A DNA stretch of 64,000 nucleotides, taken from contig JRUP01000013.1 in the NCBI GenBank assembly GCA_000773965.1, positions 62,001-126,000 of the forward strand, read 5' to 3'. Below, piece by piece: positions 36,978 through 44,538 of the stretch (its first letter is position 1; every line of letters begins with the position of its first letter). The notes below the pieces were generated by a model that saw nothing but the letters and a program-made list of their open reading frames with translations, was not told where the DNA came from and did no database searches. The stretch is from Enterobacter cancerogenus. GTDB lineage: Bacteria; Pseudomonadota; Gammaproteobacteria; Enterobacterales; Enterobacteriaceae. Position numbers and translations under genes: made by a program.

Positions 36978-38474
36978 TTACTCAGCAGGCACATCAATCC
37001 AGATGGTTTTCAGCTCGGTGTACTGATCAAGTGCGTATACAGATTTATCGCGTCCACCAAAACCAGACTGTTTATAGCCACCAAATGGCGTGGTTGCATC
37101 ACCTTCACCGAAACAGTTGACCGTCACCGTTCCCGCACGGACTGCACGTGATACGCGAATTGCACGGCTTAGTTTGCCAGTGTAAACCGATGCCGTCAGA
37201 CCGTAATCAGTGTCATTTGCCAGTGCAATGGCTTCGGCTTCCGTTTTAAAGGTGGTGACACACAGCACCGGCCCGAAGATCTCCTCGCGGAACAGTGCGC
37301 TTTTCGGCGTCACGCCATCCACAATGGTCGGCTGCACGTAAATACCGCGATCGGTGAATCCGCCCTGAATGATGCGTAATCCTTCTTTGCGCGCGGTCTT
37401 CAGATAGTCACTGACTTTGCAGAAATGGTCGGTGGTGATCATGGTGCCCAGACGATTCTCTGGATCCAGCGGATTGCCCATGCGCCATTCACCTATCTGC
37501 TCAGCGATTTGTGCCAGCAACTTATCCTTTACCCCTTCCTGCACCAGCAGTCGGGAAGTTGCAGAACAGTTTTCACCCATATTCCAGAATGCGCCGTTTA
37601 GCACATTGGCGGCAACGCTGGCCAGATCTTCGGCATCATCGAACACCAGCGCCGGGTTTTTCCCGCCGCATTCCAGCACAATCTTCTTCAGATTCGATTC
37701 CGCGGAATAGTGCAGGAAACGACGTCCGGTCGCCGTTGAACCGGTGAAGCTCACCATATCAATATCAGGATGCAGGCCGATGGGTTCCCCCACCTCTTTC
37801 CCGGTACCGGTGACGATGTTGAGCACGCCAGCTGGAATACCCGCTTCATGCGCCAGTTCCGCCACGCGCAATGCCGTCAACGAAGTTTGTTCTGCCGGTT
37901 TTACAATCACCGAGCAGCCCGCCGCCAGCGCCGGACCGATTTTCCACGCCAGCATCAGCAGCGGGAAATTCCATGGCAGCACGCAGCCCACCACACCAAT
38001 CGGCTCACGAACGATCATCGCCATCGCCCCGTTGCCGGTCGGCGCGGTCTGGTCGTACAGCTTATCGATAGCTTCCGCATGCCAGCGAATCACGTGAATC
38101 GTCTCTGGCACATCCACTGCCAGGCATTCGCTAACCGGTTTGCCGCTGTCGAGGCTTTCCATTACCGCCAGTTGCGTAACTTCGTTTTCCAGTAAGTCAG
38201 CTAGCTTGAGTAATACGGCTTTGCGCTCGCCGGGATGAAGCTGGCTCCAACTGCCTGACTCAAACGCGCTACGTGCGCCCTGTACCGCCAGGTTCACATC
38301 CGCGCTTTCACAAGCAGCGATGTGCGTCAGAATCTCACCCGTCGCAGGATTGGTGGTTTCCAGTGTTTTGCCGGAGACCGCCGCAGTAAAACGTCCGTTA
38401 ATGAACGCCTGATCCGGGAACCGCAGTTCTCGCGCCACGTTCACCACATCGCTCAGCGTTTGTACCTGTTTCAT
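36978..38474 (-). CDS. NAD(P)-dependent aldehyde dehydrogenase (PuuC-like)
   Basis: This 498-residue ALDH has Asn169 (PWNFP), Glu268 (ECGGKNP) and nucleophile Cys303 (GENCSAT). The C-terminal GGYKQSGFGGRDKSVYALDQYTELKTIWI strongly resembles E. coli PuuC, gamma-glutamyl-aminobutyraldehyde dehydrogenase. ATG 38474 is chosen, five bases after AAGGAG; a GTG at 38480 would lie inside that site. It is coupled to a DapA-family lyase upstream, so a semialdehyde such as 2-oxoglutarate semialdehyde made from a deoxy sugar acid or hydroxyproline is a plausible substrate. Confidence 0.85.
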   Translation of the reverse strand: MKQVQTLSDVVNVARELRFPDQAFINGRFTAAVSGKTLETTNPATGEILTHIAACESADVNLAVQGARSAFESGSWSQLHPGERKAVLLKLADLLENEVTQLAVMESLDSGKPVSECLAVDVPETIHVIRWHAEAIDKLYDQTAPTGNGAMAMIVREPIGVVGCVLPWNFPLLMLAWKIGPALAAGCSVIVKPAEQTSLTALRVAELAHEAGIPAGVLNIVTGTGKEVGEPIGLHPDIDMVSFTGSTATGRRFLHYSAESNLKKIVLECGGKNPALVFDDAEDLASVAANVLNGAFWNMGENCSATSRLLVQEGVKDKLLAQIAEQIGEWRMGNPLDPENRLGTMITTDHFCKVSDYLKTARKEGLRIIQGGFTDRGIYVQPTIVDGVTPKSALFREEIFGPVLCVTTFKTEAEAIALANDTDYGLTASVYTGKLSRAIRVSRAVRAGTVTVNCFGEGDATTPFGGYKQSGFGGRDKSVYALDQYTELKTIWIDVPAE

Positions 38475-38483
38475 GCGCACTCC

Positions 38484-39383
38484 TTAAAGCACTGCAACGG
38501 CTGCCACATTGCGTTTCACACCGTCGATCACGGCCTGCAACTGCGCTTTCTCTTCTTCTTCCAGTGCCTGCAGCGGTGCGCGCACCGGGCCTGCTTTCAG
38601 GCCTGCCAGTTCAGAACCGTATTTAATCGACTGCACAAATTTGCCGCCATCAAGGAAGTTCATCAGTGGCATCATCGCAGCCATGATCTTACGTCCTTTA
38701 TCGAAATCTTTTTCCACGACGCAGGCGTTGTACAACGCGACGTGCTCACGTGGAATGAAGTTAGAGCCCGCACACACCCAGCTACGCGCGCCCCAGGCGA
38801 AGAACTCCAGCGCCTGATCATCCCAACCACAAGAAAGCGCGATGTTCGGGAATTGACAGGCCAGCAGATGCAGATTGTTGAAGTCGCCTGAACTCTCTTT
38901 AATCGCCACCACATTTTTCGAACGGCTCACTTCGCGGAAGTAAGTTTCTCCCATGGAGATACCCATACGGCCCGGATAGTTGTACAGCATGATCGGCAGC
39001 TGAGCGGCCTTGTCGACGGTCAGCGCATGGTGGGCGTTTTCCCGTTCGGTTGGCAGCGCATACGGCGGTGACGTCACCAGAATGGCATCGGCTTTATGCT
39101 CACGAGCGTGGGTTGCAAAAGCCACCGCGTCTTCAGTGCGAATAGCGCCAGTACCCACAATCAGTGGCAGACGGTTGCCAATCACTTTACGTGCATGTTC
39201 AACCAGAGACAGACGCTCTTCCGCGCTTTGTGCATAATACTCACCGGTTGATCCACCGATGATAATGCCGTGCACGCGCGCTTCGATCAGCGATTCGAGG
39301 ACGTTGGCGAACGCCGCGAAATCAATGCTGCCATCTGCTGCGTAAGGGGTAATTGCCGGGGTGTAGATACCTTCAAATGTCAT
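38484..39383 (-). CDS. DapA-family (dihydrodipicolinate synthase-like) lyase/dehydratase
   Basis: This 299-residue TIM-barrel enzyme has the Schiff-base Lys162 in VVAIKESSGD, Tyr134 in LYNYPGRMG and the pyruvate loop GGSTGE at 43-48. It belongs to the DHDPS/NAL/KDG aldolase superfamily but is not the biosynthetic DapA, given its catabolic neighbours. I chose ATG 39383; it follows GGAG by eight bases. With the downstream aldehyde dehydrogenase it probably forms a two-gene catabolic operon for a 2-keto-3-deoxy acid or pyrroline-hydroxycarboxylate. Confidence 0.85.
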   Translation of the reverse strand: MTFEGIYTPAITPYAADGSIDFAAFANVLESLIEARVHGIIIGGSTGEYYAQSAEERLSLVEHARKVIGNRLPLIVGTGAIRTEDAVAFATHAREHKADAILVTSPPYALPTERENAHHALTVDKAAQLPIMLYNYPGRMGISMGETYFREVSRSKNVVAIKESSGDFNNLHLLACQFPNIALSCGWDDQALEFFAWGARSWVCAGSNFIPREHVALYNACVVEKDFDKGRKIMAAMMPLMNFLDGGKFVQSIKYGSELAGLKAGPVRAPLQALEEEEKAQLQAVIDGVKRNVAAVAVL

Positions 39384-39766
39384 CACGAAATCTCCAGGTG
39401 AATTCAGGACCAAATGCAACGCCGTGTGGTTGCGTTTGTTAACAATTTGCATATCGCATGGAGAGAGGTCAATCGGGATAAGATTTTTGTATACCTGAAA
39501 AATACAAAGGAAATACTATCAGATGGAACATTTCTACCAGAAATAAACTTTTATTCGTTATTAATCAATAGTTAAAATTATTTTTAGTGACGTAATAATT
39601 TTCTAAATGAATTCAGATAACGATCACATTCCACAACTATCGTCCCCTCTGACGTATTTACACTGCGCGTCAGGCGGCATAGTTTTATGCTGGTTTTAAC
39701 CTGAATTTAACAGGTAAGCTTGCACCGGCATTTCAGGTGAACATTGTGTAGAAGAGGTAGCGGGTG
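39384..39766. other. Divergent intergenic region between dapA-like operon and yddG
   Basis: This AT-rich 383-base region has no gene. It contains TTGTATAC at 39487-39494, similar to the GntR site near 36811, and two long A/T runs around 39530-39610 that fit promoters for both directions. I saw no hairpin of terminator type. Confidence 0.55.
39487..39494. promoter_or_regulatory. Candidate GntR operator upstream of dapA-like operon
   Basis: TTGTATAC occurs about 100 bases before the dapA-like start. It shares TGTATAC with the palindrome at 36811 in front of the adjacent FCD-type regulator gene. Two short matches are weak evidence. Confidence 0.35.
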
Positions 39767-40681
39767 ATGCCCCAAAAGAAAGCGACGCTCATAGGTTTGA
39801 TTGCCATCCTGTTATGGAGCGCGATTGTTGGATTAATCAAAAGTGTCAGCGAAGGCTTCGGTCCGATCGCTGGAGCGGCGTTGATCTACAGCTGCAGTGC
39901 GATATTGCTGCTGTTCAGCGTCGGATTTCCCAACCTGAAAAAATTTCCCCGCCGCTATGTGATTATCGGCAGCGTGCTGTTTGTCTGCTACGAACTTTGC
40001 CTTTCGCTCTCACTCGGGTTTACCCATAGCGGACGGCAAGCGATTGAAGTGGGCATGGTGAATTATCTATGGCCAAGTATGACGATTGTGCTGGCGGTGA
40101 TTGTTAACCGGCAAAAAGTCAGCCCGCTGATTATTCCGGGCGTGATTTTAGCCGTGGCAGGAATATGTCGCGTACTGGGTGGTGATCAAGGGTTTTCGCT
40201 CAGTGAAATGACGAAAAATATAATGGAAAACCCGTTAAGCTATGGTCTGGCATTTACCGGCGCAATCATTTGGGCCATTTATTGTGTGGTTACCAAAAGA
40301 ATTGCCAACGGTAATAACGGCATTACGCTGTTCTTTGTTTTAACAGCATTAACGTTATGGGTTAAATACCTCATTTCGCCGCAACCCGAATTTGCCCCCT
40401 CTTTTAATACGTGGATTTCACTGGCGCTGGCGGCGATGGCGATGGGATTCGGCTACGCGGCGTGGAACGTCGGTATTTTGCATGGCAATGTGACGGTATT
40501 AGCCGCCGCGTCTTACTTTATCCCGATCATTTCGTCGATTTTAGCGGCCTTTATTCTCAGCTCGCACCTTACCCTGTCGTTTTGGCAAGGCACGGCGATG
40601 GTCAGTCTTGGGTCGTTAGTCTGCTGGTGGTCAACACGTACCGTGGTTACCAAAAGTGTCAGCAGTAAGATTTCTGAATAA
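39767..40681 (+). CDS. yddG: Aromatic amino acid exporter YddG (EamA family)
   Basis: This 304-residue inner-membrane DMT exporter has ten helices. It matches E. coli YddG along its length: KKATLIGLIAILLWS, GMVNYLWPS, AAWNVGILHGNVTVLA and LSFWQGTAMVSLGSLVCWW. E. coli YddG exports aromatic amino acids and methyl viologen. ATG 39767 chosen by homology; GTG 39764 is also possible. A 9-bp stem (CGGGAGGCG-TGGT-CGCCTCCCG) follows at 40687-40708. Confidence 0.9.
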   Translation: MPQKKATLIGLIAILLWSAIVGLIKSVSEGFGPIAGAALIYSCSAILLLFSVGFPNLKKFPRRYVIIGSVLFVCYELCLSLSLGFTHSGRQAIEVGMVNYLWPSMTIVLAVIVNRQKVSPLIIPGVILAVAGICRVLGGDQGFSLSEMTKNIMENPLSYGLAFTGAIIWAIYCVVTKRIANGNNGITLFFVLTALTLWVKYLISPQPEFAPSFNTWISLALAAMAMGFGYAAWNVGILHGNVTVLAAASYFIPIISSILAAFILSSHLTLSFWQGTAMVSLGSLVCWWSTRTVVTKSVSSKISE

Positions 40682-40686
40682 CGCTT

Positions 40687-40708
40687 CGGGAGGCGTGGTC
40701 GCCTCCCG
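40687..40708 (+). terminator. Hairpin after yddG
   Basis: CGGGAGGCG-TGGT-CGCCTCCCG is a perfect 9-bp stem 5 bases after the yddG stop. It is followed by CAAAAAAG rather than T residues, so the assignment as terminator is moderate. Confidence 0.5.
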
Positions 40709-40890
40709 CAAAAAAGCCACATCAAAATGATAAAGCTCTCAGTTGTATTTATCCGACTATCCTGCACCGGAGGAAATGATATATGAAACAATCCCGTTAG
40801 CGTTATCGATGCACTTCTTTTTTAATTTCTGTTCTGAATAACATTTTAATCACCGCTACAGGTTTAAATTTATCTGGCGTCCTGATGATG

Positions 40891-40918
40891 TTAAGCACCC
40901 ATCGCAGATTGTGCTTAA
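40891..40918. promoter_or_regulatory. Inverted repeat upstream of MFS gene
   Basis: TTAAGCAC-N12-GTGCTTAA is a perfect dyad with 8-bp arms, about 60 bases before the MFS start. Geometry (two turns) fits an operator for a dimeric regulator, perhaps the nearby GlxA-type or MarR protein. Confidence 0.4.
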
Positions 40919-40975
40919 TTCAGTCGCATTGGCGTAGTGAAGTTCCCTCACGCCGAAAAGAAACAGGAGTAAAAC

Positions 40976-42352
40976 ATGTCCAATAACATGTCTGTTGAAG
41001 ATGTTCCTATCAGCCGTTTCCACCGCTTATTAACGGTGCGCTCAGGCGGCGGCTCTTTCGTCGATGGCTATGTGCTCAGTATTATTGGTATAGCCATGAC
41101 GAAAGTGTCGCCGGCCTTGGGTCTCAGCCCATTATGGGAAGGTCTGATTGCGGCTTCCGCCCTGATCGGGATTTTCTTTGGTGGCTTCATGGGTGGCGTA
41201 CTGACCGATCGCCTGGGTCGCCGCATGATCTACTTCGTTGGCCCAATCCTCTTTATTGTCTGTTCGCTGGCGCAGTTTTGGGTACAAAGCGGGGAAACGC
41301 TCTTTGCCTTACGCTTTATGACGGGCGTGGCCGTGGGCATTGAATACCCGGTTGCTACCGCTTTTCTGGTTGAGTTTATGCCGAAGAAGTCACGCGGTCC
41401 CTGCCTCGCCACGCTCACCATTCTGTGGTTTGCCGGGGCGGCCACCGCGTATCTGGTGGGTGAAGCTTTGCTGAATTTTGGCGGTGCAGAAGCATGGCGT
41501 TATACGTTGGCGAGCACGGCAGTCATCGGCGCGCTGCTCTTCATTGTAAGAATGGGCACACCTGAATCACCGCGCTGGCTGATTAGCAAAGGACGACATC
41601 AGGAAGCAGAAGCCGTTATCCGCCGCGTCTATGGCGACAGCTTTAGTCTAAAGAACCTGCCCCCACAACCTGAAAACAATCACCTGTCATTCGGTAGCTT
41701 GCTGCATTCTGGCTATGGCAAACGCATGGCGTTTGTGACCATTTTCTGGACCTGCTCGGTTATTCCGGTGTTCGCCGTATACGCCTTTGCACCCAAAGTT
41801 TTGCAGGCGCTACATCTCAGTGGTGATTGGGCATCTTACGGTTCCATCGCCATTACCTTGCTGTTCGTGGTGGGCTGCATGATCGGCACGCGCCTGGTGA
41901 ATTCACTGGGACGCCGTAAGTTGCTGTTGCACAGTTTCTTGTGGTCAGGTCTGGCACTGTTGTTGCTGGGTGCCTTGCGTGATGGCCCATCAATGATCAT
42001 CCTGCTGATGTTTGGTGCTTACGCCCTGTTTATCGGCGGCGCGCAGGTGCTGCAGCTGGTCTATCCGAATGAGATCTTCCCGACTGAAATTCGCGCCGGA
42101 GCCGTCGGCATAGGCACCTCAATGTCGCGTATTGGCGCGGCGGTTGGGACATATCTGGTACCGATCTCACTACAAACCATCGGCATTGGTTCCACCATGT
42201 ACATTGCTGCAGGCATTACGTTTATCGGCCTGATCGTGTCGTGGTTCCTGGCACCAGAAACCGCATCGCGCAATCTGGATGATGCGGCCTCGCTGGAAGA
42301 AGAAAGCCCAGCGCCATCCGTTTCTGGCAAACTCTCTAAGCATTCGCACTAA
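40976..42352 (+). CDS. MFS transporter (sugar/aromatic-acid porter type)
   Basis: This 458-residue, 12-helix MFS permease has DRLGRR in loop 2-3, FMTGVAVGIEYPVATAFLVEFMPKKSRG for helices 4-5, PESPRWLISKGR after helix 6, and NSLGRRKLL in loop 8-9. These are the signatures of the sugar porter and aromatic acid:H+ symporter groups. It is convergent with the GlxA-type gene and near the UbiX/UbiD decarboxylase pair, so uptake of an aromatic or heteroaromatic acid is a reasonable guess. Confidence 0.85.
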   Translation: MSNNMSVEDVPISRFHRLLTVRSGGGSFVDGYVLSIIGIAMTKVSPALGLSPLWEGLIAASALIGIFFGGFMGGVLTDRLGRRMIYFVGPILFIVCSLAQFWVQSGETLFALRFMTGVAVGIEYPVATAFLVEFMPKKSRGPCLATLTILWFAGAATAYLVGEALLNFGGAEAWRYTLASTAVIGALLFIVRMGTPESPRWLISKGRHQEAEAVIRRVYGDSFSLKNLPPQPENNHLSFGSLLHSGYGKRMAFVTIFWTCSVIPVFAVYAFAPKVLQALHLSGDWASYGSIAITLLFVVGCMIGTRLVNSLGRRKLLLHSFLWSGLALLLLGALRDGPSMIILLMFGAYALFIGGAQVLQLVYPNEIFPTEIRAGAVGIGTSMSRIGAAVGTYLVPISLQTIGIGSTMYIAAGITFIGLIVSWFLAPETASRNLDDAASLEEESPAPSVSGKLSKHSH

Positions 42353-42357
42353 CTAAA

Positions 42358-42376
42358 AGGGGCCATTTCGGCCCCT
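42358..42376. terminator. Bidirectional terminator between MFS and GlxA-type genes
   Basis: AGGGGCC-ATTTC-GGCCCCT forms a 7-bp GC-rich stem between two convergent stops, overlapping the end of the regulator gene. The minus-strand side is followed by TTTAGTTAG. Confidence 0.65.
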
Positions 42377-43403
42377 ACTCCTTAACCAATCTCTCCACCA
42401 CACGCCGCCGTTTACGAAACGAGCTGGGCGTTTCGCCATACTGCTTACGGAACCAGGCAATCAAATGTGAGGCATCGGCAAATCCTGTCGCGGTGGCAAT
42501 CGCATTGATGCTGTTACTGGAATCCGCCATCAGCTTGCGCGCCTGCTCCAGACGCATACGCCGCCAGTAAACGGCAGCCGAATGGCCAGTGCATTTAGTG
42601 AAAATCAAGTTGAGCTGACGGAAGGTAACGCCTGCAAATTCAGCCACATCGGCCAGTGGAACCGGTGAATCGAGATGATGTTTCATAAATTCGATCACCT
42701 TATTCACCAGCTCGTTTTCATACACATCCGGCTCGTTAAGCGTGTTCTTTTGCTGTGTCTTTTTGACCGGTGCAGCGGGTTCTTCCACCAGCAAATACTT
42801 TAAGACTTTCTGTGAACGCACTAGCCCACAATGCTGGCGGATCAGATCGGCAGCGAGATCGATCGCCGTGCCACCGGGGCAGGAAATGATGCCGCCATCC
42901 TTGATATAGGTCTTGTCGATAACCGGAATCGCTTTCGGGAATCGCAGACGAAATTCATCGCGCGTGGTGAAATGAATCGCGCAATGCCGTCCATCCAGCA
43001 GGCCTGCGTTGCCTGCGACAAAAGCGCCGCTACACAGCGTGATGATGGGAATATTTCGCGCATGCAAGTCGCGTAACGCCTGTAATAGCCACGGAGGCGA
43101 CTGGCGCGTTTCTTCCAGCAATCCTCCCGCCACGACAAAATAATCCCAGCGTTTGGTGAAATCGAGGTCAGCTGTTGGCGAAACCGGTAATCCGCAGCTG
43201 GCCGTGATCGGCTGGTTATCACAGGTCATCCACTCCCAGCGGCAAAAGATTTGGCGACTGGTAAACGATTCGTCTGCCGCAAAACGCAGTGACTCCACCA
43301 GCCCCGCGACGGAGGCCAGGGTAAAACTTTTCATCAGCAAAAAGCCGATGGTGAGATCCGGTTTCGGTTCGCCAGGTTGCTCGGCGAAAGCTGTTTGCGG
43401 CAT
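42375..43403 (-). CDS. GlxA-type AraC regulator (DJ-1/PfpI-like plus HTH_18)
   Basis: This 342-residue regulator has residues 18-200 forming a class I glutamine amidotransferase-like DJ-1/PfpI domain (ITLCSGAFVAGNAGLLDGR). The C-terminal 100 residues form a double AraC helix-turn-helix (PLADVAEFAGVTFRQLNLIF and ATATGFADASHLIAWFRKQYG). I chose ATG 43403, one base after the marR stop (TAACATG), so the two are translationally coupled. It probably activates the MFS gene or the decarboxylase pair. Confidence 0.86.
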   Translation of the reverse strand: MPQTAFAEQPGEPKPDLTIGFLLMKSFTLASVAGLVESLRFAADESFTSRQIFCRWEWMTCDNQPITASCGLPVSPTADLDFTKRWDYFVVAGGLLEETRQSPPWLLQALRDLHARNIPIITLCSGAFVAGNAGLLDGRHCAIHFTTRDEFRLRFPKAIPVIDKTYIKDGGIISCPGGTAIDLAADLIRQHCGLVRSQKVLKYLLVEEPAAPVKKTQQKNTLNEPDVYENELVNKVIEFMKHHLDSPVPLADVAEFAGVTFRQLNLIFTKCTGHSAAVYWRRMRLEQARKLMADSSNSINAIATATGFADASHLIAWFRKQYGETPSSFRKRRRVVERLVKE

Positions 43404-43404
43404 G

Positions 43405-43869
43405 TTATTCAGGTTCCTGCAATCCACCCAGTTTGCTTAATAAGCGCTTCAGATCGGCGATATCCTGGCTGTCGAGGCCGGTGGTGATCATCTTCTCCGC
43501 GCTTTTTGCCTGCTCAATCATACGATTCAGCATCACTTCCCCTTCTGCGGTCATCGACACCAGTTTACGACGACGGTTGTTCACATCTGTCACTACATTC
43601 AGCAAACCGCTTTTATTCATGCGATCAATAACATAGGTGCCGGTGGCTTTATCAAACCCGGCACGCTGACCCAGCGTTTGCTGATCGCAGGCTGACTCCT
43701 CAGCCAATACCACCAGAATCGCGTATTGCACGGCTGACAGGCCGGTATCCACACATTGAGACCAGCAAAAAGTCGAGTGTTGTCCGGCACGCCTTACAAG
43801 GTGCATTAACGAACAATCGCCGTGCGGCCACAAGGGGGCGGCAAGAATTAAGTCAGGATTTTGTGACAT
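43405..43869 (-). CDS. MarR-family transcriptional regulator
   Basis: This 154-residue MarR protein has the recognition region CDQQTLGQRAGFDKATGTYVIDRMNKSGLLNVV and a wing with DVNNRRRKLVSMT. Its N-terminal segment resembles MarR proteins that sense aromatic acids. It is divergent from the UbiX/UbiD pair with repeated AGTTyGAAC sites in between, and coupled to the GlxA-type gene. It very likely represses the decarboxylase operon until substrate is present. Confidence 0.88.
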   Translation of the reverse strand: MSQNPDLILAAPLWPHGDCSLMHLVRRAGQHSTFCWSQCVDTGLSAVQYAILVVLAEESACDQQTLGQRAGFDKATGTYVIDRMNKSGLLNVVTDVNNRRRKLVSMTAEGEVMLNRMIEQAKSAEKMITTGLDSQDIADLKRLLSKLGGLQEPE

Positions 43870-43900
43870 CGGTGCACTTGACTCCTTAAATCGTCAAACT

Positions 43901-43937
43901 TATAGTTCGAACACAAACAGTTTGAACTTAAACTATA
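43901..43937. promoter_or_regulatory. Candidate MarR operator before ubiX/ubiD-like genes
   Basis: AGTTCGAAC (43904) and AGTTTGAAC (43919) are tandem copies exactly 15 bases apart. The whole is flanked by TATAGTT and AACTATA arms. It overlaps the likely -10 (TATAAT near 43935) of the decarboxylase operon, as expected for a repressor site. Confidence 0.55.
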
Positions 43938-43955
43938 TAATAATTCGGGATACAT

Positions 43956-44528
43956 ATGAAGCTAGTTATCGGGATGACTGGCGCAACGGGTGCAGCAATC
44001 GGCGTCCGCGTGCTGTCTGCGTTGCGTGAACTTGAAGTCGAAACCCATTTAGTCATCTCCAAATGGGCGCGCGCCACCATCCAAATGGAAACACCTTACA
44101 GTGTACAGGAGGTCGCTGCCCTCGCGACCAGGACTTACAGCGAACACGATCAGGCGGCGGCTATCTCCAGCGGATCATTTCGCGTGGATGGCATGATCGT
44201 GGTGCCGTGCAGCATGAAAACCCTGGCGGGTATCCGCAGTGGTTATGGCGATGGACTAATTACGCGCGCTGCTGACGTCACGCTCAAGGAGCAACGCAAG
44301 CTGGTGCTGGTGCCACGTGAAGCCCCGCTCAACGCCATTCATCTGGAAAACATGCTGGCGCTCACTCGCGCGGGCGCGTTGATGCTGCCGCCAATGCCTG
44401 CTTTCTACAACAACCCGCAGTCCGTTAACGACATCATTAACCACACCGTTTCTCGCATTCTCGATCAGTTCGGCCTGGATAACGACATTACCCATCGCTG
44501 GACGGGTCCACGTTCTACCCTGGCTTAA
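43956..44528 (+). CDS. UbiX-family flavin prenyltransferase
   Basis: This 190-residue protein makes prenylated FMN, the cofactor of UbiD-type decarboxylases. The N-terminal GMTGATGAAIGVRVL binds the flavin phosphate. VPCSMKTLAGIRSGYGDGLITRAADVTLKE and REAPLNAIHLENMLAL are the family signatures. It is 10 bases upstream of a UbiD-family gene and under a MarR-type site, so it is a dedicated, inducible maturase rather than the housekeeping ubiquinone-pathway UbiX. Confidence 0.92.
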   Translation: MKLVIGMTGATGAAIGVRVLSALRELEVETHLVISKWARATIQMETPYSVQEVAALATRTYSEHDQAAAISSGSFRVDGMIVVPCSMKTLAGIRSGYGDGLITRAADVTLKEQRKLVLVPREAPLNAIHLENMLALTRAGALMLPPMPAFYNNPQSVNDIINHTVSRILDQFGLDNDITHRWTGPRSTLA

Positions 44529-44538
44529 GGAGAGCCTG

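Noticed and set aside
38484..39383. Biosynthetic dapA
   Set aside because: Neighbours are catabolic (aldehyde dehydrogenase, FCD regulator), so a 2-keto-3-deoxy acid or hydroxyproline-type role is more likely than lysine synthesis.
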